Shown: in pieces, positions 51,697 to 61,102 of the stretch
How positions within the stretch are numbered: position 1 is the stretch's first letter
How the letters are laid out: every line of letters begins with the position of its first letter
DNA from: an uncultured Chitinophagales bacterium
Lineage (GTDB): Bacteria > Bacteroidota > Bacteroidia > Chitinophagales > Chitinophagaceae
Length of the DNA stretch: 64,000 nt
Direction of reading: 5' to 3'
NCBI GenBank assembly: GCA_946886475.1
Contig: CAMPIQ010000001.1
Coordinates: forward strand, 22,107 to 86,106
Notes under the pieces: model-generated
What the model was told of the DNA's origin: nothing
The model's database searches: none
The model's input: only the letters and a program-made list of their open reading frames with translations
Translations under genes and position numbers: made by a program

Positions 51697-53370
51697 ATGA
51701 CCCGCCTGTTTTTCTTCATCACACTGGCTGTAATTTTTATAGACCTTTCATGTAAAAGCAAAAATGATGATCCCATTGTGCAAAGTCTTTCCGATCTGAA
51801 AAGGGGCGAGATCATTTCATGCAGTCCGCAGGGTGGTGAAGTGTATGGCACTGTAACTTTTCCGGCAACGGTTCCGGAAAACCTGCAGGCTGAATTTAAT
51901 TCAGCCATTGCTTTGTTACATTCATTTGAATATGACGAATCTGAAAAGATGTTTGTAAAGATCATTGATCAGGATCCGGGCGTTGCCATGGCCTACTGGG
52001 GCATAGCCATGGCCAACTTTCATCCATTATGGGCACCGCCTTCAAAAGCGGAATTGAAAAAGGGAGCTGAGGCTATCCGGATTGCAAAAAGTCTGAAAAA
52101 TCAAACGAAAAGGGAAAGCGATTATATCCATGCACTTTCAGCCTTTTACGACAACGACGGCCAATTCGATCACCGTACCAGGGTGTTGAACTTTGAAAAA
52201 AGGATGGAAGCCGTTTATACATCATATCCTGATGATAAAGAAGCTGCGGTATTTTATGCCCTTGCACTGAATGCGGCAGCAGATCCAATGGATAAAGCTT
52301 ATACAAGACAGAAAAAAGCAGTGAACATTCTGCAACCCATTTTTGATAATCAGCCATTGCATCCGGGCATTGCCCATTATATCATTCACAATTGTGATAA
52401 CCCGGAACTGGCACCCATGGCTTTGCCGGCTGCCAGGAAGTATGCTTCCATTGCACCTTCTTCCGCTCATGCCCAGCATATGCCTTCTCATATTTTTACC
52501 AGGCTTGGTCTTTGGGAAGAAAGTGTTTCTTCCAACCTTGTTTCTGCTTATTCAGCAAAATGCTATGCAGAAAAAGCCAGACTGGATGGTCACTGGGATG
52601 AGGAATTGCATGCTATGGATTATCTGGTGTATTCTTATTTGCAAAGGGGAGATGATGATTCCGCTAAAATTCAGGTTGATTATCTAAAATCCATTAACAA
52701 GGTATATCCGTTGAATTTTAAAACCGCTTATGCATTTTCATCTATCCCTGCCCGTTATATGCTGGAAAGAAAGCAGTGGAAGGAAGCCGCTGCTTACCGT
52801 TTGCATCCTGTTGCCTATCCATGGGAGAAATTTTCCTGGCAAAAATCAATTTACCATTTTACAAGATTGCTGGGGGCAGTTCATACAGAAAACCTGCAAG
52901 CGGCTAACCATGAGCTTGAACAATTAAGGAATATGCATGCTGCGCTGTTAAACGAAAAGGAAAAGCAAAGGGAAGTTATACAGGTTGACATCCAGATAAA
53001 AACCGGTGAGGCCTGGATCGAATTTAAAAATAAGAACTCCCTGAAAGCAGTTGAATTAATGACAAAAGCTGCAGACATGGAAGATGCCATGGAAAAACAT
53101 CCCGTAACACCCGGAGAGGTGATACCTGCACGAGAATTACTTGCTGAAATGTTATTGAAGCTGAACAAAGCGGACCTTGCATTGAAGGCTTTTGAGCAGG
53201 ACCTGAAGATACATCCTAACCGGTTTAATGCTTTATATGGAGCCGGACTTGCTGCGCGGCAGGCAGGTGATGTTGAAAAATCAAAGTTTTATTTTTCACA
53301 ACTTATTCAAGTTGCAGATAGTGAAACCAGAAGGGAAGAACTAAAAAAAGCAAAGAGATATTTACAGTGA
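51697..53370 (+). CDS. TPR-repeat lipoprotein
   Basis: 557 residues; lipoprotein signal ending IDLSC (Cys about 19). TPR helices are spread over the protein, for example FNSAIALLHSFEYDESEKMFVKII (about 67-90) and LAEMLLKLNKADLALKAFEQDL (about 487-508). In the middle, HPGIAHYIIHNCDNP and AHAQHMPSHIFTRLGLWEESV carry clustered histidines, a feature of this subgroup that may bind metal. Present in many Bacteroidota and Acidobacteriota. Unlikely to be an enzyme. Confidence 0.88.
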   Translation: MTRLFFFITLAVIFIDLSCKSKNDDPIVQSLSDLKRGEIISCSPQGGEVYGTVTFPATVPENLQAEFNSAIALLHSFEYDESEKMFVKIIDQDPGVAMAYWGIAMANFHPLWAPPSKAELKKGAEAIRIAKSLKNQTKRESDYIHALSAFYDNDGQFDHRTRVLNFEKRMEAVYTSYPDDKEAAVFYALALNAAADPMDKAYTRQKKAVNILQPIFDNQPLHPGIAHYIIHNCDNPELAPMALPAARKYASIAPSSAHAQHMPSHIFTRLGLWEESVSSNLVSAYSAKCYAEKARLDGHWDEELHAMDYLVYSYLQRGDDDSAKIQVDYLKSINKVYPLNFKTAYAFSSIPARYMLERKQWKEAAAYRLHPVAYPWEKFSWQKSIYHFTRLLGAVHTENLQAANHELEQLRNMHAALLNEKEKQREVIQVDIQIKTGEAWIEFKNKNSLKAVELMTKAADMEDAMEKHPVTPGEVIPARELLAEMLLKLNKADLALKAFEQDLKIHPNRFNALYGAGLAARQAGDVEKSKFYFSQLIQVADSETRREELKKAKRYLQ

Positions 53371-53529
53371 ACGTATCCATTAAATTGAGGCCATAGTATC
53401 TTTTCCCCACTCAAATAATGAGCAGAGGCAACGCTTACTGAATTAGATCGTATTCATTTTAGCCATCATCTTCCCCTATAGTTACCAGCCGGAACTACTG
53501 CCTTTCTTAACCAATTAATTTTAAGATCT

Positions 53530-54900
53530 ATGCAAAACGCAAAGACAGGCACATCCGTTTCAACCTGGATTCTGATGCTGCTTTTATCATGCAGCATCAG
53601 TAATTGTAAAAAAGATAAAGATGATACACCCCGCAGTCCTAATCTTCAACTGATTGCCGAAAACCTTGCTTCACCATTGTCCGTTGTTGAACCGCCCGAT
53701 GGTTCCAAACGCTTATTTGTGGTTGACCAGACCGGCAAGATCTACATCGTTCCTCAAAATGGAACAATGCTGACAGTACCTTTTATGGATATCAGTAATA
53801 AAATAACCATACTGAATCCGAATTATGATGAAAGGGGATTGTTGAGTATGGCCTTCCATCCTGCGTTTCAAACAAATGGGAAATTTTATGTTTTTTACAC
53901 CGCTCCTCCAAATCCCGGTGGCCCCGCACCCGGAGTGAACTGGAACAATCTCACCAGGATCTCTGAATTCAAGGTGTCAGCCACAGATCCGAACAAGGCA
54001 GACATGACATCGGAACGGATCATCCTGGAAGAGAATCATCCACAGGGAAATCATAATGGGGGTACGCTTGCTTTCGGTCCGGATGGTTATTTATATATTT
54101 CTATTGGAGATGGAGGAGCCAGTAATGATGATGCGCCGGGACATGTAAATGACTGGTATGATGTAAATGCAGGAGGTAATGCACAAAATATCTGGGCCAA
54201 TCTAATGGGTAAGGTGCTCAGGATAGATGTAAACACAGGCAACCCGTATAGCATTCCTGCTGATAATCCGTTTGCCAATTCCACATATGCAAAGAGGGAG
54301 ATCTATGCGTTCGGTTTAAGAAATCCATACAGATTTTCATTTGATATGGGAGGCAACAATGCGCTGTATCTTGGCGATGCAGGTCAGGGATTATACGAAG
54401 AGGTCAACATTATTAAAAAAGGCGGCAACTATGGATGGAATGTTAAAGAAGGAACGGTTTGTTTCAATACGGACGATAATACCCAGATCAGGGCCAGTTG
54501 TCCTTCAGTTGACACGGCTAATAATCCATTGGAGAATCCGCTGATTCAAATAAAGAATAAAGCACATCCGGATGGAGATGGAATTGCCACCGTAGTAGTT
54601 GGAGGAAATGTGTACCGTGGTGATGAGCTACCGCATTTGAAAGGACAATATATTTTTGGGATCTTCTCACAGGGAGGCAATCCACCCACACCAAATGGAA
54701 AATTGTTCATTGCAGATCCGTCCGGATCAGGGATGTTGAATTTTGAAGACTTTGTATTAAGAGATTTTCAGGGAGACCTGGGCTATTATGTAAAAGGATT
54801 CGGTCAGGATCTGTCAGGTGAAATATATGTTGCTGTTTCAGGAGCAGCCGGTGTATCAGGAAGCACCGGAAAAATATTCAGGTTAGTTGGTGTTGAATGA
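53530..54900 (+). CDS. PQQ-dependent glucose/sorbosone-dehydrogenase-type lipoprotein
   Basis: 456 residues with a lipoprotein-type signal (LMLLLSC). Beta-propeller of the soluble quinoprotein glucose dehydrogenase family: LLSMAFHPAFQTNGKFYVFYT, NHNGGTLAFGPDGYLYISIGDGG (His about 175 is the catalytic candidate), YALDMGG... replaced here by FGLRNPYRFSFDMGGNNALYLGDAG, and YGWNVKEG. It should oxidise sugars or similar substrates with PQQ; PQQ biosynthesis genes are not in the window. Follows the TPR gene, 159 bases apart. Confidence 0.9.
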   Translation: MQNAKTGTSVSTWILMLLLSCSISNCKKDKDDTPRSPNLQLIAENLASPLSVVEPPDGSKRLFVVDQTGKIYIVPQNGTMLTVPFMDISNKITILNPNYDERGLLSMAFHPAFQTNGKFYVFYTAPPNPGGPAPGVNWNNLTRISEFKVSATDPNKADMTSERIILEENHPQGNHNGGTLAFGPDGYLYISIGDGGASNDDAPGHVNDWYDVNAGGNAQNIWANLMGKVLRIDVNTGNPYSIPADNPFANSTYAKREIYAFGLRNPYRFSFDMGGNNALYLGDAGQGLYEEVNIIKKGGNYGWNVKEGTVCFNTDDNTQIRASCPSVDTANNPLENPLIQIKNKAHPDGDGIATVVVGGNVYRGDELPHLKGQYIFGIFSQGGNPPTPNGKLFIADPSGSGMLNFEDFVLRDFQGDLGYYVKGFGQDLSGEIYVAVSGAAGVSGSTGKIFRLVGVE

Positions 54901-54912
54901 TCCTGTTTTTAT

Positions 54913-54939
54913 CCGGGATGCAAAGCATCCCGGTTTTTT
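54913..54939 (+). terminator. Rho-independent terminator of the dehydrogenase gene
   Basis: CCGGGATGC (54913-54921) pairs perfectly with GCATCCCGG (54925-54933), loop AAA, then TTTTTT. Confidence 0.93.
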
Positions 54940-54956
54940 ATTATCAGCTGCAGTTC

Positions 54957-55250
54957 TCAATACCGGGTTCTTCCACCACCAACAGCCCTTCTGATCAGTG
55001 CAACTATCAGGGTGAATATGGCAGAACCTATCACCGCCCAGATTATGGGAAAGGTTTTTCCCCCTATATTAATGGCCAGTAATTCAGGAAGACCAAATTT
55101 ACCGGCCATCCACATCCCAATATAAGCGCCAATAAATCCAACAACGATTGATACCAGGCAGCCCCCAAGGTCATAGCCGGCAAGGGATTGTCCAATACCG
55201 CCGCAGATGGCAGCAATAACCAGGAGTACTATAATTTCAGTTAGTGACAT
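54957..55250 (-). CDS. GlsB/YeaQ/YmgE family membrane protein
   Basis: From ATG 55250 (MSLTEIIVLLVIAAICGGIGQSL) the protein has 97 residues with three membrane spans. The Gly-rich SLAGYDLGGCLVSIVVGFIGAYIGMWMAGKFGL and the closing FTLIVALIRR are the transglycosylase-associated family hallmarks. Members respond to envelope stress. A slightly longer N-terminal extension is possible but lacks family similarity. Confidence 0.92.
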   Translation of the reverse strand: MSLTEIIVLLVIAAICGGIGQSLAGYDLGGCLVSIVVGFIGAYIGMWMAGKFGLPELLAINIGGKTFPIIWAVIGSAIFTLIVALIRRAVGGGRTRY

Positions 55251-55384
55251 ACAAAAAATTTTTCTAGCTGTTGCAATTTGAATGCCGCATTGAATTAGAT
55301 TCACGCTTGTGTCAAATAAAACCAGGGCAGCATCTGCTGTTTCAACTGAAGGCCTTGTACCCTGAACTATTAACCAGCGCTTCT

Positions 55385-55882
55385 CTAAACGTCCCTTTCA
55401 TCGAATGAAAGTTCAATTGAGGTCCGGTTCACCACTACCTTCCGCCATGAAATGGCTGCTGCTTCCAGCATTCTTTTGCTGGCAATGGAAACATCGGTAC
55501 CTGCATATTTATCACTCAGGTAGATTACTTCCCTGATACCGGATTGTATAATGGCTTTGCTGCATTCATTGCAGGGAAATAAGGCTGTATAGATCCTGCA
55601 GCCTGTAAGGTCCATTCCAATATTATTAAGAATAGCATTCAGTTCCGCATGGCATACATAGGGATATTTTGTCTGAAGAAATTCTCCTGTCTTTTCCCAG
55701 GGGAAATCTTCATCCCTGCATCCCAATGGAAGTCCGTTGTAACCGGCTCCTACAATCTTATTCTGGCTGCTAACGATACAGGCGCCAACCTGTGTGCCCG
55801 GATCTTTACTGCGTCTGCCGCTAAGTAAGGCAACACCCATAAAATATTCATCCCAGGTAATGTAATCTGAACGTTTAGACAT
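55385..55882 (-). CDS. comEB: dCMP deaminase
   Basis: 165 residues. Zinc-dependent deaminase with CHAELNAIL (His78, Glu80) and PCNECSKAII (Cys104, Cys107), GAGYNGLPLGC upstream; it deaminates dCMP to dUMP for thymidylate synthesis, and the same family includes ComEB. Start ATG 55882 is standard. An exact -7 element TAAATTTG is on this strand at 55928-55921. Confidence 0.92.
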   Translation of the reverse strand: MSKRSDYITWDEYFMGVALLSGRRSKDPGTQVGACIVSSQNKIVGAGYNGLPLGCRDEDFPWEKTGEFLQTKYPYVCHAELNAILNNIGMDLTGCRIYTALFPCNECSKAIIQSGIREVIYLSDKYAGTDVSIASKRMLEAAAISWRKVVVNRTSIELSFDERDV

Positions 55883-55920
55883 AAAGTATAGAGATCGAAA
55901 TTATTTGTTTCGAAAGCATG

Positions 55921-55928
55921 CAAATTTA
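55921..55928 (-). promoter_or_regulatory. Candidate -7 promoter element of dCMP deaminase gene
   Basis: Reverse strand TAAATTTG, exact TAnnTTTG, overlaps the last codon of the upstream gene by three bases; leader of 38 bases. Confidence 0.45.
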
Positions 55929-56561
55929 GAACGATGTTTTCAATCCGGGCTGAAGGGTTCTGTAGATATCTGCAAGGTTGCTTCCCTTTTCATATATAAT
56001 GATGCCAATGCAGATCTGTTGTTGTCCCGCATTGCTTAATTCAAAAGCGATCCCCTGTTGCTTAGCTTCATAAATGGTAATATATCTTTTGTCCTGGTGC
56101 TGGTATCGCAGGGTTGGTTCAACATCATGAAATTGTTTTTTTATCTGTTCAAGTGAAGCATAAACATGAATATTGTCAGGAGTTGAGAACTCCTGTGACG
56201 TTGTTCTAATTAACCGGACAATTTTTTCATCCATTTTTTCATCCCTGTAACTGGTAAAAATGTTCAATTCAGTCTGGTTGTTATGTTCATCCCTTTTGCC
56301 CTTCCAGGTAATCCATGCCTTTCCCATGGCTGCATCACTCAAAGCAGGAGGACCCAGCATCTCTTCCAGGTTGGCTGCGCTGGCACCAATGGTGATCTTT
56401 CCAATGGAAGTGCCAGGTACAATGCGCAGGTGTTTTTCGATCTGTACCGTGCTGTCTTTTTTATCCTGTAAAGAATCTGTTCTTTCTGAATCAGTGGTAT
56501 GGTTTGTATGTTCTGCATCACTGCAGGAGAAGAACAGGAATAATAAGAATAAGTATCTCAT
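55926..56561 (-). CDS. Lipoprotein of unknown function
   Basis: 211 residues; lipobox LFFSC (Cys about 13). Linker rich in Thr/Ser/Asp, then a globular domain with LRIVPGTSIGKITIGASAANLEEMLGPP, a pattern reminiscent of small secreted SmpA-like fold proteins (the G-x-x-(I/V)-G-x-S region marks it), and VEPTLRYQHQDKRYITIYEAKQQG. No enzymatic motifs. Transcribed with, but possibly independent of, the deaminase gene 43 bases downstream. Confidence 0.8.
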   Translation of the reverse strand: MRYLFLLFLFFSCSDAEHTNHTTDSERTDSLQDKKDSTVQIEKHLRIVPGTSIGKITIGASAANLEEMLGPPALSDAAMGKAWITWKGKRDEHNNQTELNIFTSYRDEKMDEKIVRLIRTTSQEFSTPDNIHVYASLEQIKKQFHDVEPTLRYQHQDKRYITIYEAKQQGIAFELSNAGQQQICIGIIIYEKGSNLADIYRTLQPGLKTSF

Positions 56562-56797
56562 TGTCTTATTGGTTTACATATCAAATAATCTTACCCTTTG
56601 CCTGCTGTCAACATGTATAGATCAATCAAAGATCTGAAACTAATTGTGCAAATATTTATGTCAACATTAATTGATTGGCTTAATTAACAGATAAATCTAT
56701 TGATCTGGTATTGATTCTTACTGATGGCACGGTTATATTTGTTGAAATTAATTATTCTTTTAAAAAATTTTCCTAATACCTTTTAACAAGATCATCC

Positions 56798-57601
56798 TTG
56801 AAAACTTTGAAATCTACTTCGATATTGACCGGCATTCTGCTTATTTGTTTCCGGCTTTCTGCACAGGATCCCGGCAAAATGGAAAAGCTGTTCTCGCAAA
56901 TAAAACAGGAGGTGCGTTGTTGTGCGGTTCCCTTTGCAAACGACCGGGAGTTGAAAGTAACCGATATCAGCTTTGGTAAAAATGGCTTGGTTGAGTTAGT
57001 GTATAATGAAGACCGACAGCCTGAATTATTTAATTTATTTGAGCTGAACAAATCTTTTGATGCCCCGCTTGGAATTCAGCTTTATCAAACAAACTCATTT
57101 ATTCAATTTCACATCAGTGAAGAAAGAACCAGGGTCATTCGTTTTAGCAGTCATGATAAGGCAAAAGAAATATATAGTGCTTTTATGGCTTTGTATAATG
57201 AAGGCAGGGAATATTATTTGCCCGGTTACCCTCTGGATATGAACCAGACCGTAGACAGTATCAATATGATGCTAGAACGATATACAGAATACAAGCCCCG
57301 TTTAAGGCTGAAGAAAGATGGAAGTGCTCTGATTAGTTTGCCGGATTCCTCCGGTTTCCCATTCAATTTTAAGGAATTAATTAGCTCGGGGTATACAGAT
57401 GGATTTGAAGTAAGAGGAATAAGTATGAGATTTTATGCACCTGGCTCACATGTAGAAAACAACTGGATCAATTTCAACACGTCGCAGGGAAAAGTTGCCT
57501 TTATAAAGTTTGGCAGTATGGATGATAAGATATTGCAACAAATACACAATCTGTTCATTCACCTGAGTGGATTGCTGATAGATAAAGAAGTCGGATCTTA
57601 A
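56798..57601 (+). CDS. Secreted protein of unknown function (TTG start)
   Basis: 267 residues. The first in-frame start is TTG 56798, leading to a signal peptide KTLKSTSILTGILLICFRLSAQ; no ATG precedes the mature part, so TTG is the likely start. The protein has two cysteines close together (QEVRCCAVPF) and a beta-rich first half (FGKNGLVELVYNEDR, QPELFNLFELNKSF). I do not recognise the family. Confidence 0.72.
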   Translation: MKTLKSTSILTGILLICFRLSAQDPGKMEKLFSQIKQEVRCCAVPFANDRELKVTDISFGKNGLVELVYNEDRQPELFNLFELNKSFDAPLGIQLYQTNSFIQFHISEERTRVIRFSSHDKAKEIYSAFMALYNEGREYYLPGYPLDMNQTVDSINMMLERYTEYKPRLRLKKDGSALISLPDSSGFPFNFKELISSGYTDGFEVRGISMRFYAPGSHVENNWINFNTSQGKVAFIKFGSMDDKILQQIHNLFIHLSGLLIDKEVGS

Positions 57602-57652
57602 CCTTCAACCCTTGCCATAAGTAAAGACCTGTTGCAAACACAGGAAATGGGG

Positions 57653-58249
57653 TCAGTGCCTTTGCAGTTTCAATCTTGAAAAAAAATAATCTTCCGGTAC
57701 TTCTTTTACTTCTCCCGGTTGCAGGTTGTCCAGGGTCAGGTCTTCAATTGAAGTGCGTATCAGTCTGATGCAGCGATGCCGTATAGCAGCCACCATTTTC
57801 CGCACCTGCCTGAACTTTCCTTCAGTTATGGTGATGCTAAGCCAGGTGTTCTCCACATAGGAAGGAATGGGTCTTGGTGAAGGAAATGGCGAAGGCGGCA
57901 CGATATCAACCTTGCACGGAGGTGTGGTGTACCAGGTATCATTGGTTATACGGATAGGTACACCGTTTCTTAGCTGATGCAGGCTATCCTCATTCACAAA
58001 ATGCTTTACCTGCACCAGGTACGTTCTTTCATGGGGCACCTTGCTTTGAAACAATAACCGGGTGATCTTTTTATTGGTTGTCAGCAAAAGTAAACCCTCA
58101 GAATATTTATCAAGCCTGCCAATAGCATGCGTGCCTTGCGGAAAAGAATATGCAAGATCTCCCAGCAGCGGACCGTCATAAGGGCTTATGAACTGCGATT
58201 CCATGCCATAGGGTTTGTGAATTATAAAATAACGAAGGGGTACCTGCAT
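57653..58249 (-). CDS. rluE: 23S rRNA pseudouridine synthase, RluE/RsuA type
   Basis: 198 residues from ATG 58249 (MQVPLRYFIIHKPYGMESQF). The catalytic GRLDKYSEGLLLLT (Asp about 47) is intact, KPYGM and HERTYLVQVKHF follow the family pattern, and EGKFRQVRKMVAAIRHRCIRLIRTSI is the C-terminal helix-strand pair. It lacks an N-terminal S4 domain, as RluE proteins do. Isomerises a uridine in 23S rRNA. Confidence 0.92.
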   Translation of the reverse strand: MQVPLRYFIIHKPYGMESQFISPYDGPLLGDLAYSFPQGTHAIGRLDKYSEGLLLLTTNKKITRLLFQSKVPHERTYLVQVKHFVNEDSLHQLRNGVPIRITNDTWYTTPPCKVDIVPPSPFPSPRPIPSYVENTWLSITITEGKFRQVRKMVAAIRHRCIRLIRTSIEDLTLDNLQPGEVKEVPEDYFFSRLKLQRH

Positions 58250-58367
58250 GTTGCAAAATAAGCAATTCAATACTTGCCGGATGCTAAGGGGTTAACTTAA
58301 AATTATAGTGGCAAATAGTAATGGTTGTTGATACATGATACCAGCAACCATTTGAAAAGGTGAAGGA

Positions 58368-58823
58368 TTAACGCGTACCGTTTTTCATTAAACGTTCCAT
58401 TTCATCATAATCCTTTGCCAGGAAGTATAGATCTACAGAGGTTGAGGTCCTGCTGTTACCCGGTTCACCTTTAACATGGTGCAAGTAAGTAACGGCATTT
58501 TTAAATTCAATACGAAGGATCTTTACTTTGTCATTGCTTCTCTCAGGCCATAGATAATAATTGAAACCTGACCAGTCTATATCGCTGTAATCGCTGACCC
58601 ATGTACTGCTATATTTCCCCTGACCAACCATAGTAACGGAAATGGCCGATTCACTAAATACCTGGTCTCCGATCTTTTCGTCATTACCTACAAGATCCAT
58701 GATCTTTTTACCCTTTGCCTTGTTCAGCAGTTTCTGGATGCCGGCAAAAGTTTCTGATTTAGACTGAGCGTAACTAATACCTGAAAGGCATAAACTTAAT
58801 GCCATTATGATCAATATTTTCAT
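58368..58823 (-). CDS. Small secreted protein, paralog A
   Basis: 151 residues from ATG 58823 with signal peptide MKILIIMALSLCLSGISYAQ. The mature part contains FAGIQKLLNKAKGKKIMDLVG, WVSDYSDIDWSGFNYYLWPE and ends VDLYFLAKDYDEMERLMKN. It is clearly paralogous to the next gene upstream (58891-59346): shared (F)xxIxKLLNKA(K/R)G, SxI(N/D)WSG and LYFLAKDxxEMERL. Function unknown. Confidence 0.8.
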   Translation of the reverse strand: MKILIIMALSLCLSGISYAQSKSETFAGIQKLLNKAKGKKIMDLVGNDEKIGDQVFSESAISVTMVGQGKYSSTWVSDYSDIDWSGFNYYLWPERSNDKVKILRIEFKNAVTYLHHVKGEPGNSRTSTSVDLYFLAKDYDEMERLMKNGTR

Positions 58824-58890
58824 CACTTGTATTTTGATTTTTTTGATTTGAAAGATTATGACACCTCACTATTTATGCACCTGCAGTTTT

Positions 58891-59346
58891 TTAATTGGTG
58901 CTTAGTTTTTTAAATAAACGCTCCATTTCATTCTTGTCTTTAGCAAGAAAGTAAAGCTTTGCCGATGAAGCGGTATCATTAAATCCCTGGTTCCCTTTTT
59001 CACCATAGAAATGGGCAACGGGATCTTTAAATTCGATGAGAAGGGTCAACACTTTATTATTGCCCTCAGTGGGCTTAAATGAATAGGTTATTCCTGACCA
59101 GTTTATCTTACTATAACTGTGGGTCATGGTGAGGCCAACTGAACCCTGACTGGTTTTTGGAACTGATATTTCCGATGCTTTAAATGTCTGGTTCCCGATC
59201 ATATCTTCATCGAATAAACCGGGGATTATCTGGCCCCTGGCTTTATTCAGCAATTTTTCGATTTCCGTAAATGATCCGGATTCCGGCTGGGCATAACTAT
59301 ATGTGGTAAAACAAAATGTAATGGCTAATAGAAAAATAGTTCTCAT
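58891..59346 (-). CDS. Small secreted protein, paralog B
   Basis: 151 residues with signal peptide MRTIFLLAITFCFTTYSYAQ. It contains FTEIEKLLNKARGQIIPGLF, YSKINWSGITYSFKPTEGNNK and LYFLAKDKNEMERLFKKL, matching paralog A in length and order. The pair probably arose by tandem duplication. An intergenic distance of 67 bases suggests co-transcription. No enzymatic motif. Confidence 0.8.
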   Translation of the reverse strand: MRTIFLLAITFCFTTYSYAQPESGSFTEIEKLLNKARGQIIPGLFDEDMIGNQTFKASEISVPKTSQGSVGLTMTHSYSKINWSGITYSFKPTEGNNKVLTLLIEFKDPVAHFYGEKGNQGFNDTASSAKLYFLAKDKNEMERLFKKLSTN

Positions 59347-59397
59347 AAAGGTTGCATAACATATTTAAAATGCAATATTGTACTGACTCAGGAGGGG

Positions 59398-59895
59398 TCA
59401 AAATTTCAGAGACAACCCCTTTTTGCGTATCGTAATGGTATGAAATCCTACAGCGCTGAATAATTGAACTTCGTGTGATCCATCGGGGCTGTTCCAGTGT
59501 TCCAGGTAAGTGCCCTTGTATAATTTATATCCTTTTGAAGTAAGCATTTGCTCAATAAGTTCAAATCCATCTGAAAAAAATCCATTAAAGTCTACCACGG
59601 CAATTTTATCTTTTTGAAATAACATATTGATCTGGTAAGTCCTTGAATTTCTCTGATAAAAGCGTACCTGCTGGTTGCCATCGTCGTGAACAAGCCTTTT
59701 ATCCTGCAAAATGAAATAATCGATCTGATTTTTTGTTTTCGTATAGTCCAATGTATCGGCTCCAAAATATTTCATGATCCTTTTGAATGAAGCCGTGTCA
59801 AATTCAATTTTTCTTTCTTTCGATTGTGCAAATCCTGTAGCACAGCAGCAGGTAAAGATCAGGAGCGTAACAATTTGTTTAGGTAGAAGATTCAT
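59398..59895 (-). CDS. Secreted protein of unknown function
   Basis: 165 residues; signal peptide MNLLPKQIVTLLIFTCCCATGFAQ. The mature part has FDTASFKRIMKYFGADTLDYTK, two beta-strand blocks around VRFYQRNSRTYQIN and QKDKIAVVDFNGF, and ends in basic strands. Not recognised. It precedes the paralog pair on the same strand by 51 bases; co-expression is likely. Confidence 0.75.
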   Translation of the reverse strand: MNLLPKQIVTLLIFTCCCATGFAQSKERKIEFDTASFKRIMKYFGADTLDYTKTKNQIDYFILQDKRLVHDDGNQQVRFYQRNSRTYQINMLFQKDKIAVVDFNGFFSDGFELIEQMLTSKGYKLYKGTYLEHWNSPDGSHEVQLFSAVGFHTITIRKKGLSLKF

Positions 59896-60157
59896 AGCAG
59901 GCAGGAGTTTTTTAATTTTCTTGAATATTAGAATACGGAAACATTCGGTGCGCTAATATACATTTCGATCATTGAGGAAAAAATACCTGAAACCGGGTAT
60001 TTATGAACTGTTTATTATCTAACAACCGGTTTTGATATCAATCCTCACTGTATTCATTGCTATCCGGCAGCGAAGCTGAAGTTGAATGGAACAAACGAAG
60101 CATCTTTGGTCTTTTTTTTGGAAGGCAGTGACAAAAAAACAGGTATTGAAACAAACT

Positions 60158-60847
60158 TTATAATTCAGCTATCAACTTATCTGCAGCCTCCTTACTCATG
60201 GCCTGAACATTGGCGTTGTAGCCAGCCAGGTATTCCCAAAAAGTTTTCTTTACGGATCGGAATACTTTCACATCAACAGGTTTGTTGCGGTCTGCAACTG
60301 TAATGATTCCTTTTTTTGTTACTGTTCCATCCCGCAGAAGACGATAGGAAACCACCAGGTCCTGCTTTTCAGGATCAACAAAAATGCGGTCCCAGGTTAC
60401 GTACCAGACCACAAGAAATACCAGCCCGCCTTTATCCACCATAGAGAATTTTGCCGGCATATTCTCTACTTTCAGTTCCACCGTCTGACCTTCCAGTTTT
60501 CTTTTCAGTCCTTTGCCATTGGCATAAGGAATGAAGGTTTGCTGGAAGGTGTTGTGTGGCACCAGCTCATTCATTGTGGATACAGTTCCATATTCCCATT
60601 GCCAGTAAAAAAGCGCTGGTATCATTTTCATTTTTCTTTTCTCTGTTCTTGCTATCACATTGTCATTTGCCTCAGGTTGGATGATATGGATATAATCACT
60701 CTTCCTCGGCCTGTTCTGAACGGTATTGCCATACTCATGGTCTATCCACCGGTCAATTTTTCCTGGAGTAAGGCAGGAAGAAAAGCAGAGCAAGAGGATC
60801 AGGATAAATAAACTGAAGCCGGTAGTAATTCGGAGATTTAAAAGCAT
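60158..60847 (-). CDS. Lipoprotein of unknown function
   Basis: 229 residues; lipobox LCFSSC (Cys about 25). Contains VVWYVTWDRIFVDPEKQDLVVSYRLLRDGTVTKKG, a beta-rich stretch in the second half, and a C-terminal helix EYLAGYNANVQAMSKEAADKL. No family recognised; it may be an envelope structural protein. Confidence 0.75.
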   Translation of the reverse strand: MLLNLRITTGFSLFILILLLCFSSCLTPGKIDRWIDHEYGNTVQNRPRKSDYIHIIQPEANDNVIARTEKRKMKMIPALFYWQWEYGTVSTMNELVPHNTFQQTFIPYANGKGLKRKLEGQTVELKVENMPAKFSMVDKGGLVFLVVWYVTWDRIFVDPEKQDLVVSYRLLRDGTVTKKGIITVADRNKPVDVKVFRSVKKTFWEYLAGYNANVQAMSKEAADKLIAEL

Positions 60848-61102
60848 CGTGAGAATAGTTTTGGCAGTTCCTAATATAGTAAAAATGCACTAAGTTGGAA
60901 AAGCCAGGCGCAAAATCGTTGATAGGAACAAATACAAAAAGATCGCTGTGAAAAGTAGGGGCCATTAGAGGTAGGTTCATTTCAGGGGCTGTTCAAACTG
61001 GCGTACAGATGCCAAAAAGCGGATTTCTTATACCACTCCTTTGCTCTTAATTATAAAGTGAATATCTTGGCAACTGTCAGCCTAAGCTGATAAATTCAAT
61101 CC

